Counted from the stretch's first letter, positions 24,875-33,410 are shown. The stretch: 64,000 nt of DNA from JAXDJH01 sp034663635 (GCA_034663635.1 JAXDJH010000026.1:1-64000), one strand, 5' to 3'. Notes: generated by a model from the letters alone, not told the origin. Made by a program: numbers and translations.

Positions 24875-27800
24875 CTACCGCTCTATGAGGATCTGGTCGA
24901 TCGCCGCACCCGAATAAGCGGGGGCGGAAACCAGCGCGTCGCTCGCCATGCGGAATCTGATGTAGAGGTCTCCCGCCGGTGCGACGAACGTAACCTCGGC
25001 TGGACTGAAGTTCGGGAAATCGGCGTTCTGGCCCGCGACTGCGTTTGCCGCGTTCCACACCTTGCCGTCGCTGGACCATTCGATCGAGAAGTAGTCACAA
25101 CACGGCTCGGTGTCGTAGCGCTGGAACCACGAGACCTTGACGGAACTGGGCTCCGGCAACTCGAGCTTGGGAGACACCAGCGCCGCAGACGTGTCGTCGG
25201 TGTAGGGAACGTCCTGGAAGCTCTGCGCCGATGCGTTGCCCGGAGGCGCGAGCTTCCACTCTGACGTGTCGCTGGTAGAGGTTGCCTCCCACCCTTCTGC
25301 ATCGGTCTCGAAGTCGAACGGACCCGCGACCTTCTCGCCCTTGAACGGCGGAGGTGGCGGAACCTTGGGCTCGGGGCACGGTGGCTTCGGACCCATCCGA
25401 TACGTGTACACGCCGCGCCCGTAAACGGCGGCTGTGATCAGGTTCTTGTCACAGACCGCGACGCGCGTCGTGAACACAGGTGACGACGGCAGGCCCTTGC
25501 CAAGGAGCTCGAACTTGCAGGCACGGTGGCAGTTGGTCCCCGGCTTAGTGATGAACACGCCGACATCGGTGGCAACCAGCACCTGCTTGCCGCGCAAAGT
25601 CACCCAGTTAACCGGCGTGTTCGGAAGGTTGCCCGAGACGTCCTTGAACGTCTTGCCCGCGTTCTTGGAGAAGAACAGATGGCCTTTGCCGACGTTTGCG
25701 TTCTTGTCGACGGAGTTCGGAAGGACCCATCGAGCCGAATATCCACCGAGGCCCACGAGGACGTTCTTGGGCGCTTTCTGCTCCATCGCGATCGAGGTGA
25801 CGTATCGATCCGGGAGCCCGCGGGTCTTGGCGATGTGCCAGCCGTCCGACTTGTAGCGCTCCGGCGCCTTGCTGCCGCCGACGTTCGTCGCGATGCCGCT
25901 CTTGAACGGCGCGGTCGCGTCCAGAGTCGAGCAAACGCCGCAATAACCGACGTAAGCGTTGGATTTGTAGAGGTCGATACCGGTCATCGAGTTGACCGGA
26001 TCGTCGTCTGCGGGAACTGCGTCTTTGTCGCCCGGATGCTTCTGCGTGCCGAGGTCGTAGACGACCGCCCAGTCGGAGCTCGATGTTCCAGGGCCGGACC
26101 CTGTCTCGTCGACGGTGTCGCCCGCGATCATCACGTGATCGAAGTCCGTTGGGTCGACCGCGAACGGAGTCGAGAACTGAGCGGTTGTGCCGTCCAGACC
26201 CGGCGGGCTCATCGCCGTCCATGTCTTCCCGCCGTCCTTGGTCGCGCTCATGCTCCCGTAGACGTATTCCTCGTATGCCCTCTTGGAGTTGTGAGGATCC
26301 ACGCCAACGAAGAACCCGTCGCCGCCGTAGACCTCGATCTGCTTCCCCCCGTCGATCTTCATAGTTCCGTTGTCTTGAAGACCGGAGTAGCCGACACCGT
26401 CTTTGGCGATCACGAAGTCATAAGGAAGGAGCGTGTTGAAGCCTTGTTGCGCGCCGTCGCCCCAGCCCTCGTTAGAGAAGTCGGCACCCGGGTCGGCCTG
26501 CTGGGAATAAGCGCCTCCGTCGTTACCGACGACGAGGATCGAGCCGACGTCGTTGCCCACCGACACTGGGATCATGACCCCCGCCTGCTGGTCGGGGTGC
26601 GTGGTCGTGTCTTGGACCGCGGGGTTGTCCCGCTCCGCCGGGCAGGCGGGAAGCCCCGCCTGCACGAAGACGCAGCTCGAGCCCGAGTAGTAGCGCCCGA
26701 TGACTTTGAACTTGCTCTTGCCGGTCTGCGGCGTGCTCGTCTGCTCGTTCATCCAGACCTCTTCAAGTCCGAACAGAAGCCGCGTCGGGATGCCAGCTGC
26801 CTGGCGCGTCGGGTCGGGAGCGATCCATTCGTTGTACCAAGCCTGGATGCCGGGGCCGTACCCACTCGACTGTGCGACACCGGTTAGTGCAGAACCAGAG
26901 CTTGGCTCCTGAAGTTCCTCCGCGCTCGCCATCAACGTCCAGGTCTGGCCGAAGTCGGCCGACGCGTACACCCCGTTGAAAACGGTCGGAACGTTGGCTG
27001 GAGGTGGTCCCCCACCTTCGGTGTCGAGACCCGGTGTGCCGCCGCGCAACAGGATCGCGTCCTGGACCATCGCGTAGATGTAGTTGTGATCCTGGTCGGC
27101 GCCGATGGCGGGTCCGAGCTCGACGCGGCCGATGCGGTCCTGCTCCGCGAAGCCGGTGGGCTCGATCTTCGTGAAGCTTCCCGGCTTCCCCTTCTCGGAG
27201 AAATAAAGGCCGTTCCCTGGAGACTGAATGCTGCCGTTGGGATTCTCGCGGTTGCCTCCGCGCCAGCCCACGGCTGCGAGGACTGGACCGCCCGGCTCGT
27301 CGGTAGCGCCTCCCGGCTCTTTGACGACGACATCGGTGACCATGTTCGCCAACAGGCAGCCTTTGACCCGCACGGACTTGCCGGCGCACTTCTTGCTCAC
27401 CGGCAGCTTCACATTGACGAACTTGCGCCCGGCATTTCCAGATCGATAGAGGCCGGCGCCCGTCGCCGCGTAGACGCGCTTGGGATGAGCCTTGTCCACC
27501 GCGATCTTGAATCCGAAAGCGTCTGAAGGGAGGCCCTTCGATCGCTTCCATGTCTTACCGAGGTTCGTGGTGTAGAACGCGCCCGCGCCGGAACGGCTGT
27601 AGCGACCGAACGATCCGTCGCCCGTGAGTGCCACGATCGTGCCGCCGCGCGCCTTCGTGTAACCGACGGCACCGACCACTTGACTGGGCAGCTTCTCGCC
27701 GATCGAGGTCCAGCTCTTGCCATGGTCCTCGGAACGCCAGACGCCGCCGTACGCGACGGACGCGAGCACGTCATCGCCGAGGTGTTTGTCGCCGGGTGGG

Positions 27801-28384
27801 ACATAGAAGAAGTTTGTGATGCGGCCCGACACGTTCTTAAGGCCGTAACCGGCGACCGAGGTGTACTCGGCGACATCGCTGTCGAGCGGCCCTTGTCCAT
27901 AGAGCGTCCAGTTCCCCGATGCTTGAGAGCTTTGACCTTGCGCCGCGATCGCGTTGCGCTGCTTGATCGCCTTTATGTAAGAGCCTTTCGGGATCCGGTT
28001 GCGGGGAGCCGCCGCCATCGCCAAACGCTGATCCGCACCTGCCGCCAGCTCGAACAGGGGCTCGGGGTGCTTCGCGTTCTGGCAGAGAACGGGGCCCTCG
28101 AAATCGGTGCCCGCCTCGAGATCCCGGCGCGCCGCCATCAAGCGTTGAAGATCGGCGGAGCTACCGCCATTCGCTCGCGCGTCGAAGAGGGCCTTCGACT
28201 CCTTCTCTTCCGAGACAGGTCGGTAACCCTCGGGACACTGAGTGAATGCCTTGGCCGAATTGGCTGCCGAGAGATAGAGGTTGTGAGGACTGCTTCCCAA
28301 GAGCGTCGCGGCCGCGGCTGACACTGCGAGAAGACCGGCAACGCTTAATAGAGCGGTCGCATGGGTGGACAAGAGCTTTCTCAT
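24875..28384 (-). CDS. Very large secreted BNR / Asp-box beta-propeller protein
   Basis: A 1169-residue exported protein. A signal peptide covers about residues 1-30. The body (about 150-1000) is built of sortilin/BNR-type propeller blades with at least five Asp-box motifs: SEDHGKSW, TTNLGKTW, SADFGQTW, TKDGGKTW and SKNAGKTF. A Pro-rich hinge (KVPPPPPFKG) leads to a C-terminal MAM/immune-inhibitor-A-like jelly roll of about 150 residues (starts FDFETDAEGWEA, ends AAIDQILIER). Propellers of this kind bind or cleave glycans or act as scaffolds; the catalytic residues of sialidases are not obvious. The ATG at 28384 has an AAGGGAGA site six bases upstream; a TTG two codons earlier is less likely. 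It lies downstream of the RTX gene on the same strand. Confidence 0.78.
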   Translation of the reverse strand: MRKLLSTHATALLSVAGLLAVSAAAATLLGSSPHNLYLSAANSAKAFTQCPEGYRPVSEEKESKALFDARANGGSSADLQRLMAARRDLEAGTDFEGPVLCQNAKHPEPLFELAAGADQRLAMAAAPRNRIPKGSYIKAIKQRNAIAAQGQSSQASGNWTLYGQGPLDSDVAEYTSVAGYGLKNVSGRITNFFYVPPGDKHLGDDVLASVAYGGVWRSEDHGKSWTSIGEKLPSQVVGAVGYTKARGGTIVALTGDGSFGRYSRSGAGAFYTTNLGKTWKRSKGLPSDAFGFKIAVDKAHPKRVYAATGAGLYRSGNAGRKFVNVKLPVSKKCAGKSVRVKGCLLANMVTDVVVKEPGGATDEPGGPVLAAVGWRGGNRENPNGSIQSPGNGLYFSEKGKPGSFTKIEPTGFAEQDRIGRVELGPAIGADQDHNYIYAMVQDAILLRGGTPGLDTEGGGPPPANVPTVFNGVYASADFGQTWTLMASAEELQEPSSGSALTGVAQSSGYGPGIQAWYNEWIAPDPTRQAAGIPTRLLFGLEEVWMNEQTSTPQTGKSKFKVIGRYYSGSSCVFVQAGLPACPAERDNPAVQDTTTHPDQQAGVMIPVSVGNDVGSILVVGNDGGAYSQQADPGADFSNEGWGDGAQQGFNTLLPYDFVIAKDGVGYSGLQDNGTMKIDGGKQIEVYGGDGFFVGVDPHNSKRAYEEYVYGSMSATKDGGKTWTAMSPPGLDGTTAQFSTPFAVDPTDFDHVMIAGDTVDETGSGPGTSSSDWAVVYDLGTQKHPGDKDAVPADDDPVNSMTGIDLYKSNAYVGYCGVCSTLDATAPFKSGIATNVGGSKAPERYKSDGWHIAKTRGLPDRYVTSIAMEQKAPKNVLVGLGGYSARWVLPNSVDKNANVGKGHLFFSKNAGKTFKDVSGNLPNTPVNWVTLRGKQVLVATDVGVFITKPGTNCHRACKFELLGKGLPSSPVFTTRVAVCDKNLITAAVYGRGVYTYRMGPKPPCPEPKVPPPPPFKGEKVAGPFDFETDAEGWEATSTSDTSEWKLAPPGNASAQSFQDVPYTDDTSAALVSPKLELPEPSSVKVSWFQRYDTEPCCDYFSIEWSSDGKVWNAANAVAGQNADFPNFSPAEVTFVAPAGDLYIRFRMASDALVSAPAYSGAAIDQILIER

Positions 28385-28510
28385 TCGCAATCTCCCTTAT
28401 CCGGGCGCGTCTGGTGGCTTTCTTGGTCGATACGAATGCTGCCCACTAAGGGGCCATCGTAGGCCTGTCGGATAGTTAGACGGCGCGCGCGAGCGCTGCT
28501 TGCTCAGCTA

Positions 28511-28528
28511 CGTGCGAGATATCGCACG
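28511..28528 (-). terminator. Hairpin downstream of the RTX-repeat gene
   Basis: A 7-bp inverted repeat CGTGCGA (28511-28517) and TCGCACG (28522-28528) with a four-base loop, 17 bases beyond the stop of the minus-strand RTX gene. No T run follows on the minus strand. Confidence 0.4.
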
Positions 28529-28544
28529 CGGTTACTACGGAGCG

Positions 28545-29846
28545 TCAGCAGCCGGCGCCGGGATCTGGATTACAAGAGTCTCTGCCTTTGCCACCCTTGC
28601 GGATGTCCTGGTCCAAAGCGGCGATCATCGAGTCGTTGCCCGGCCCCCCGTTCAATCGATCGACCGATGGGCCACCGATCAACGAGTCGTTGTCACCATC
28701 TCCGAACAGAACGTCGTTGCCGTCGTCGCCGAAAGCGAAGTCGTCCCCCGGGCCTCCGTGGAATTCCTCGTCGCCATGGCCCGAGACGAGCGAGTCGTTG
28801 CCTCCGTCGCCGTAGTACACGAGGCCGTCGAACTGAAGGTCGTCGCCTCCTCCTCCATGACACTTGTCGCACTCCCAGATGATGTCGTTGCCTTCACCAC
28901 CGTCGGCGGTGGTTGCTTTCAGGATGACGTCATCACCTCCGAGTCCGCAGGCGTTGCCCACCATCACGTCCGGACCCTCGGTCCCGACCTGATCGCAGTG
29001 TTTGCCATCCACGTTGCCGGCCGGGTAGTTCGTCTCGCCGGCTTCGCAGCTCGTGCGCGTTCCTGCATCTAGGCATGTGTCGTTGCCGGTGCCACCGTTC
29101 ACGTCCGAGCGATTGCTGACCGAGATCACATCGTCGCCGGAACCACCATTGACGTTCTCTCCATGGTCGTTGCGCGAGAAGATCCCGTCGTTGTCGTCGC
29201 CCCCGAGCATCGTCGCCCCGTTGTAGAGCAGGTCGCGTCCGGTTCCCCCTTCGAGCCTGTCCCCTCCCCTGCGACTCGTAAGGATGTCGTTGCCGTCGTC
29301 ACCGTAGACCTTGTCCGAGTCCTCATCGCCGTCGGCTGTGTCGTTGCCGCCTCCACCACGAACGGTGTCGTTGCCCGGCCCTCCGTCGAGAGCGTCGGAA
29401 CCCTCACCTCCAAGGAGTGTGTCGGTTCCCTCCGCAGCGAAGACGTAGTCCGTGTCGTCTCCGCCATCCATATTGTCGTTGCCGGTCGAGCCCATGAGGA
29501 AGTCGACCCCGGCATCGCCGAACAGTTTGTCGTTGCCGTCCTCGCCGAAGATCGTGTCGTGCCCGTCGTCGCCGTGCACGGTGTCATCGCCGCCGGCACC
29601 CACGATGTAATCGTTGCCCGGGCCCCCCGAGATGATGTCGTTTCCGACGTTCGCGTAGATCGTGTCGTTCCCGCCGAGCCCGCAGATGACATCGCGCCCG
29701 GTCGTCCCGAGAAGCCTGTCGTCCTGGTTCGTCCCGCGGATCGTGCAGTTTTGCCCGGCCTGAGAAGAGCCCACCATCGAGAGGGCTCCGATGAGCGCCG
29801 CCGCCGCAATGAGAGCCAGGTGCTTGGAAGTTTTGGTCGCGCCCAT
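28545..29846 (-). CDS. Secreted RTX-type calcium-binding repeat protein
   Basis: A 433-residue protein with a signal peptide (residues 1-30, ending SSQAG) and then almost nothing but nonapeptide repeats of the GGxGxDx(L/I/V) kind, for example GGLGGNDTIYANVGNDII. Such repeats fold into a calcium-bound parallel beta roll outside the cell. Four or five breaks in the repeat contain cysteines (CDKC, CEAG, CNPDPGAGC), likely disulfide-bonded. In Gram-negatives RTX proteins leave by type I secretion; here a Sec signal peptide is present instead, as usual for actinobacterial members. No enzyme domain is attached. The start ATG is at 29846. It follows the sigma factor gene by 105 bases on the same strand, and its expression may depend on it (inference). 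Confidence 0.82.
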   Translation of the reverse strand: MGATKTSKHLALIAAAALIGALSMVGSSQAGQNCTIRGTNQDDRLLGTTGRDVICGLGGNDTIYANVGNDIISGGPGNDYIVGAGGDDTVHGDDGHDTIFGEDGNDKLFGDAGVDFLMGSTGNDNMDGGDDTDYVFAAEGTDTLLGGEGSDALDGGPGNDTVRGGGGNDTADGDEDSDKVYGDDGNDILTSRRGGDRLEGGTGRDLLYNGATMLGGDDNDGIFSRNDHGENVNGGSGDDVISVSNRSDVNGGTGNDTCLDAGTRTSCEAGETNYPAGNVDGKHCDQVGTEGPDVMVGNACGLGGDDVILKATTADGGEGNDIIWECDKCHGGGGDDLQFDGLVYYGDGGNDSLVSGHGDEEFHGGPGDDFAFGDDGNDVLFGDGDNDSLIGGPSVDRLNGGPGNDSMIAALDQDIRKGGKGRDSCNPDPGAGC

Positions 29847-29951
29847 TTATCAAGAACCCCCCTAGTAAGTCGTCGACTCACTATCGAGGGTGTGGATGGT
29901 CGCCGGAAGAGGTTTGCGATAAATCCGTACAAGCAGCAGAGCAAGCGACGC

Positions 29952-30914
29952 TTAAGAGCAGGAGTCCGGCTGGCTACCGTGCTGGGTGCCGTCGTAGACG
30001 ACTACCGCGGTCGACCCATCATCGGCCTCGTTCACCGTCGACTCCCTGCACACCTCGACGCCTTTGTAACCTTGGCCATCCCTGGTTCTCACGCTCGCGT
30101 CGCCCGTATCGACCACGGTCGACTCCGACGGCGAGGGCCGCGGACGGGGTGCGCTCGCACTCGCGTCCGCGGCCTCACCCTCCTCCCGGACGGGCTGCGG
30201 ATCCCGTTCGAGGACGGTTCGGACTCGACTTTCATGGTGACGATGCGGCCGCTTCGCGGCGATGGTTTCGATCCTCACCATCCGCCGCGGTGGTCGTTGA
30301 TCCGCCTGGATGATGCCGGGCGTTGTCCCCAGCACCGCGACGGCGACGACGCTCGCGGCTATCGGCAGGAGCGACTCGCCGGCCGGCTTGAGCTCCTGGA
30401 ACCAGAAACCCGCGCGACGCCATCCGAGCTGCACTCCACCGAACGCTGCCGCGACCCGGTCCATTGCGGCGGTCAGTCTCCTGCGCGCTCGCATGCGAGC
30501 CATCTTTGTGGCCGGGTTGTCCAATCTCTCGCCCATGCCCACCTCTGCGAGCAGGACCGTTCGATCTCTGGGCATGAGGTCGTCGAGAACGGCCTCGACC
30601 GTGGTCAATCGAGCCCTCGCCAAAGCATGTTCCTCGAGGTCGTAGACGGAAGGCGCATCTGGGACGTCCTCAACCGGGATGGCGCGTTGGCCACGATGAA
30701 GGTCGATCAGACAATTGATCGCTATCGTGCGGGCGAAAGGACCGATCGAGCGCCCGTGATCGAGTCTCCCCCAGGACTTAAGAAGTCGGATCGCGGTCTC
30801 CTGCAGGACGTCGTCGGCCACGTCAGGATTCGCGCCACGACCGCGCAGCAAGCGTTCGAGCTGCGGCCTGAGCTCCCGCCAGCATCCCTCGAACTCTGGA
30901 TCCGTCGATTTCAT
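29952..30914 (-). CDS. Sigma-70-like factor with membrane segment and extracytoplasmic tail
   Basis: A 320-residue protein. Residues about 8-80 match ECF sigma region 2 (WRELRPQLERLLRGRG, DVADDVLQETAIRLLKSW, PFARTIAINCLIDLHR). Residues about 100-155 resemble a shortened region 4 (VEAVLDDLMPRDRTVLLAEV, then ATKMARMRARRRL). A single hydrophobic segment near residues 180-205 (ESLLPIAASVVAVAVLG) follows, and then 110 residues of Arg/Pro/Ser-rich sequence ending in two cysteines. A sigma factor tethered to the membrane by its own tail is unusual and suggests release or signalling through the tail. The frame extends to a TTG at 30977 that overlaps the LuxR-type gene's stop (TTGA); the ATG at 30914 is the conservative choice. 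Confidence 0.75.
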   Translation of the reverse strand: MKSTDPEFEGCWRELRPQLERLLRGRGANPDVADDVLQETAIRLLKSWGRLDHGRSIGPFARTIAINCLIDLHRGQRAIPVEDVPDAPSVYDLEEHALARARLTTVEAVLDDLMPRDRTVLLAEVGMGERLDNPATKMARMRARRRLTAAMDRVAAAFGGVQLGWRRAGFWFQELKPAGESLLPIAASVVAVAVLGTTPGIIQADQRPPRRMVRIETIAAKRPHRHHESRVRTVLERDPQPVREEGEAADASASAPRPRPSPSESTVVDTGDASVRTRDGQGYKGVEVCRESTVNEADDGSTAVVVYDGTQHGSQPDSCS

Positions 30915-30973
30915 GTCCGGCTGGTTCTCCGAGCTCGAGAACACTCCCTGCCCGCGCGGCTGACCGGTCACGG

Positions 30974-31174
30974 TCAAATCAGTCCCCTGCGTGTCGCGAG
31001 GTAGATCGCGTTGGTCGTTCCAGTCGCTCCGAGCGTTGTGCGCGCAGCTCGCAGCGTGCGGCGCAGCGTCGACTCGCTGACCGAAAGCCTTCTCGCGACG
31101 GCCTGCGCCGAGAGGCCCTGCGCCAGGAGTCTCAAGGCTTGAAGCTCCAGATCGCTAAGCGCCCTTTCGTTCAT
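30974..31174 (-). CDS. Orphan LuxR-type helix-turn-helix protein
   Basis: A 66-residue protein that consists of the GerE/LuxR DNA-binding domain alone: LSDLELQALRLLAQGLSAQAVARRLSVSESTLRRTLRAA. No receiver or ligand domain is attached, as in small regulators of the GerE type. It overlaps or abuts the sigma factor gene, is transcribed with it, and is divergent from the small secreted protein gene at 31280. An imperfect inverted repeat (31197-31224) in the gap is a candidate binding site. Start is the ATG at 31174. Confidence 0.8.
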   Translation of the reverse strand: MNERALSDLELQALRLLAQGLSAQAVARRLSVSESTLRRTLRAARTTLGATGTTNAIYLATRRGLI

Positions 31175-31196
31175 GCCTGTAGCACGAACCAGGGCC

Positions 31197-31224
31197 GGTT
31201 TCGGTCACACCTGTTACCGAATCC
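31197..31224. promoter_or_regulatory. Candidate operator between divergent LuxR-type and secreted-protein genes
   Basis: GGTTTCGGT (31197-31205) and ACCGAATCC (31216-31224) form an inverted repeat with one mismatched pair and a ten-base spacer. It lies 22 bases upstream of the LuxR-type start and 55 bases upstream of the divergent ATG. A dimeric helix-turn-helix protein could bind it; which one is inference. Confidence 0.4.
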
Positions 31225-31279
31225 GCCTGGGCACCGTGCATCCTGCATATGCGCAACTGAAGAAGACAAGGAGGCAAAG

Positions 31280-31729
31280 ATGAAGCGGACAGCCCTCGTG
31301 GCCGTCGCCAGCCTGATCCTCGGCATCGCTTCCGCCCAAGCCGGCGCGACCGGCACGCCTAAGACCTACGAGGGGTCCTACTCCGCAACGGCGCCCGGTG
31401 GGTGCGGCGATGGAGGGGGCCACCACGCTTGTGCCTACGCCTACGACTGCAAGGATGCGAAATCGGGATGCGCGCTCGTCCAACTCAAGCGTCCCGCGTC
31501 GAATGTGCAGATAGAGATCGTCGACCAAACCGCTCTCCCGGTGCTCGCTCGCGTCTACGCCTATGGCGGCAGCAAACCGATCGCCATCCTGTGCGGGTCT
31601 CCGCAGGAGTCATTCCCGGTTGACGTGGGGGGCGCGACCGAACTTCTCGTTCACATAGTGGCCGGCACTTGCGAGGACTCAACGCCGAGCACGCCGACGA
31701 CCGGGGTGGTGCGTGTAACTCGCATCTAA
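31280..31729 (+). CDS. Small secreted cysteine-containing protein
   Basis: A 149-residue protein with a signal peptide (residues 1-22, ending SAQAG) and a mature domain with six cysteines (GGCGDGG, HACAYAYDC, SGCALV, AILCGS, AGTCED), suggesting disulfides. Beta-strand rich; I do not recognise a family. The frame extends upstream to 31139 inside the LuxR-type gene, but the ATG at 31280 has an AAGGAGG ribosome site and starts the signal peptide. Divergent from the LuxR/sigma pair, so it may be one of their targets. Confidence 0.7.
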   Translation: MKRTALVAVASLILGIASAQAGATGTPKTYEGSYSATAPGGCGDGGGHHACAYAYDCKDAKSGCALVQLKRPASNVQIEIVDQTALPVLARVYAYGGSKPIAILCGSPQESFPVDVGGATELLVHIVAGTCEDSTPSTPTTGVVRVTRI

Positions 31730-31816
31730 ACCTCATACGGGCGACCGATCGCGGCTTGTTTGCCTTTCGACTGGGTAAGAACACCAGGTAGGTAAACCGA
31801 GCCAAAGGAGTAGACG

Positions 31817-31963
31817 ATGGGCGACGACAACGTCAAGGACGCTCTTAAGAACGACCTCGAGCAGACCAAGTCTGACCTGCCGGGCCTCGAAGGCAAGGAC
31901 CTCGACCAGGACGTCGACGACACGGTCAAGCAGGCGGCTGGCAAGGAAGACACGAACCGATAA
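31817..31963 (+). CDS. 48-residue highly charged small protein
   Basis: A short gene with an AAAGGAG site seven bases before its ATG and a strong terminator 23 bases after its stop. The product is almost wholly charged and polar (about 13 Asp/Glu and 9 Lys/Arg of 48), with Asp-Lys heptad-like spacing, no membrane helix and no cysteine. It recalls small CsbD-like or antitoxin-like stress proteins in composition, but I cannot assign a family. It stands alone between the secreted protein gene and the DUF1003 gene. Confidence 0.7.
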   Translation: MGDDNVKDALKNDLEQTKSDLPGLEGKDLDQDVDDTVKQAAGKEDTNR

Positions 31964-31985
31964 ACAGTGAAGCAAACGGATCATG

Positions 31986-32017
31986 AGAAGAGGGTCCCTC
32001 TCTAGGGGCCCTCTTCT
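31986..32017 (+). terminator. Terminator after the 48-residue gene
   Basis: A 14-bp stem (31986-31999 with 32004-32017, one G-U pair) with the four-base loop CTCT, followed by ATTTA. It ends the transcript of the small charged protein. Confidence 0.8.
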
Positions 32018-32064
32018 ATTTACGCTGGACGGAGTCGATCATCGGCCTAGGAAAGAGGGGCGTC

Positions 32065-32484
32065 ATGGACGTTGCTAGAGATCCGGCGGGTCTCGTTCAT
32101 CCGGGCGTAGTCGTCCATCAGGCCGAGAGATCGCGGAGCCTCCAGAACCGGATCTCCGATGCGATTACGAGTTTCGCCGGCTCGATGTATTTCGTCTACG
32201 TGCACATCATCTGGTTCTCCGTCTGGATCATCTTCCGAGTCGAGAAGTATCCATTCGGGTTGCTCACGATGATCGTTTCGCTGGAAGCGATCTTCCTATC
32301 GACCTTCGTGATGATCAGTCAGAACCGTCAAGACGACGCTCGCAAAGCATTGGCCAATCAGGAGTATCAGATGATCCTGAAAGAGGAAGACCAGAACGAG
32401 ACGCTGATCACGATCTCAAATCAGATCCTCGAGTTGACCAAAGCCGTTCACGAGGTTGTACGGCGCCAGGACCCTCCGCGCTAG
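32065..32484 (+). CDS. DUF1003 membrane protein
   Basis: A 139-residue protein of the DUF1003 family: a soluble start (SRSLQNRISDAITSFAGSM), two membrane helices (about residues 42-60 and 68-88) and the characteristic tail MISQNRQDDARKALANQEY. Function of the family is unknown; members are small membrane proteins common in bacteria. Length is slightly below the usual 150-180. Start ATG at 32065, with an AAAGAGGGG site upstream. Confidence 0.85.
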   Translation: MDVARDPAGLVHPGVVVHQAERSRSLQNRISDAITSFAGSMYFVYVHIIWFSVWIIFRVEKYPFGLLTMIVSLEAIFLSTFVMISQNRQDDARKALANQEYQMILKEEDQNETLITISNQILELTKAVHEVVRRQDPPR

Positions 32485-32526
32485 ATTCGGTTCCGCTAGG
32501 CAGGTTGCTCAGGGCGGGGGGAAGCT

Positions 32527-32994
32527 TTGGACAATGGGAGCGCACCGATCGTTTGGGTCGGGATCATCGGTTGTGCCATATGGGTTGGGGTGGACGCAGG
32601 CAAGCTCCGCAAGCAATTCGGGAGATCTCCCGGCAACACGTCGCCCGCCTTTTGGGTGATCGGCACCTTGTTGCTTTGGATCGTGATCTTTCCCGTGTAC
32701 CTCTACCAGCGGTCCCAGATGTTTCTGACCACCACGACCGGCGGAGTGAAAGGCGTTGCGGTCCACAGCGGAGCCGGGGCGACGCGCGACTGCCCGTTCT
32801 GCAAGGAGCAGATGCGTCGCGACGCAAGCGTCTGTCCACACTGCCGGCATGCCTCCCCCGCCTGGACGTTCCACGAGGGCCGATGGTGGTTCAAGGGAAC
32901 GGACGGAAGCGCTTACTGGCTGGACGAGACGCAGGGTCAATGGGTCCGGTGGGGGCCGGTGGCTATGTCGCCCCCTCCCCTCCCGCCGAGTTAG
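32527..32994 (+). CDS. Membrane protein with zinc ribbon and Trp-rich tail
   Basis: A 155-residue protein with two N-terminal membrane helices (about residues 8-24 and 42-60), then a zinc ribbon (Cys89, Cys92, Cys103, Cys106 in CPFC and CPHC), then a tryptophan-rich 40-residue tail with GRWWFKG and GQWVRW, ending in a Pro-rich stretch. The tail resembles the N-terminus of the protein encoded at 43123-44913. The start is a TTG at 32527 with a GGGGGAAG site, which no upstream ATG improves. Its end overlaps the convergent gene by four bases. Function unknown. Confidence 0.7.
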   Translation: MDNGSAPIVWVGIIGCAIWVGVDAGKLRKQFGRSPGNTSPAFWVIGTLLLWIVIFPVYLYQRSQMFLTTTTGGVKGVAVHSGAGATRDCPFCKEQMRRDASVCPHCRHASPAWTFHEGRWWFKGTDGSAYWLDETQGQWVRWGPVAMSPPPLPPS

Positions 32995-33380
32995 GGCCGG
33001 TGAAACCCGAGGGCCGCTGACAGGACGTTGTGTCCGTGCTTGAAGCGGAGGTTCCAGGCTCCTCGCGTAACTTCGACGTAGCGATCCGTTCTGATCTGGA
33101 TCCCCCACGGCCGAAAGGATGCCGCGGGAACCCTGCGCACCTCAAAGGTGCGACACCGGCGGTCCGCGAATCCACCACTGGGCCAGAGACAGACGGACAG
33201 GAAGTCGAAGCGCTTCTCGTCGGGCATCCAGAAAAAGATGTGGCCGCCATGCTCGTAGCTTCCTCCGTGGTCGCCCTGCTCATTGTCGAACAGACGCGGG
33301 GCGTGATGAGCGCCGGCGGGGGCCGCGAGTGAGGTAACAAACACCAGTGCGGCGACGAGTGGTGCAGCACGGCAAGACAT
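32991..33380 (-). CDS. Small secreted protein of unknown function
   Basis: A 129-residue protein with a signal peptide (residues 1-24, ending AGAHH). The mature part begins with a histidine- and glycine-rich stretch (HHAPRLFDNEQGDHGGSYEHGGH) that could bind metal, then a mixed beta region with two cysteines (SVCLW, RRCRT). No family recognised. The start ATG is at 33380, with an AAGGAG site ten bases upstream. It ends four bases inside the convergent zinc-ribbon gene. Confidence 0.65.
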   Translation of the reverse strand: MSCRAAPLVAALVFVTSLAAPAGAHHAPRLFDNEQGDHGGSYEHGGHIFFWMPDEKRFDFLSVCLWPSGGFADRRCRTFEVRRVPAASFRPWGIQIRTDRYVEVTRGAWNLRFKHGHNVLSAALGFHRP

Positions 33381-33410
33381 CCGAACTCCTTGTTGATCCC
33401 TTCCCGAACC

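Noticed and set aside
25526..26887. 453-codon plus-strand open frame inside the BNR protein gene
   Set aside because: It is antisense to a gene with signal peptide and clear Asp-box repeats; its product is Arg/Val/Asp-rich nonsense with no ribosome site.
28600..29750. Short regularly spaced repeats resembling a CRISPR array
   Set aside because: They are in-frame RTX codons of variable sequence without conserved repeat and unique spacer; no cas gene is present.
29163..31004. 613-codon plus-strand open frame across the RTX, sigma and LuxR-type genes
   Set aside because: It arises because GGxGxD repeats read backwards rarely give stops; the minus-strand genes are well supported and the frame has no recognisable domain.
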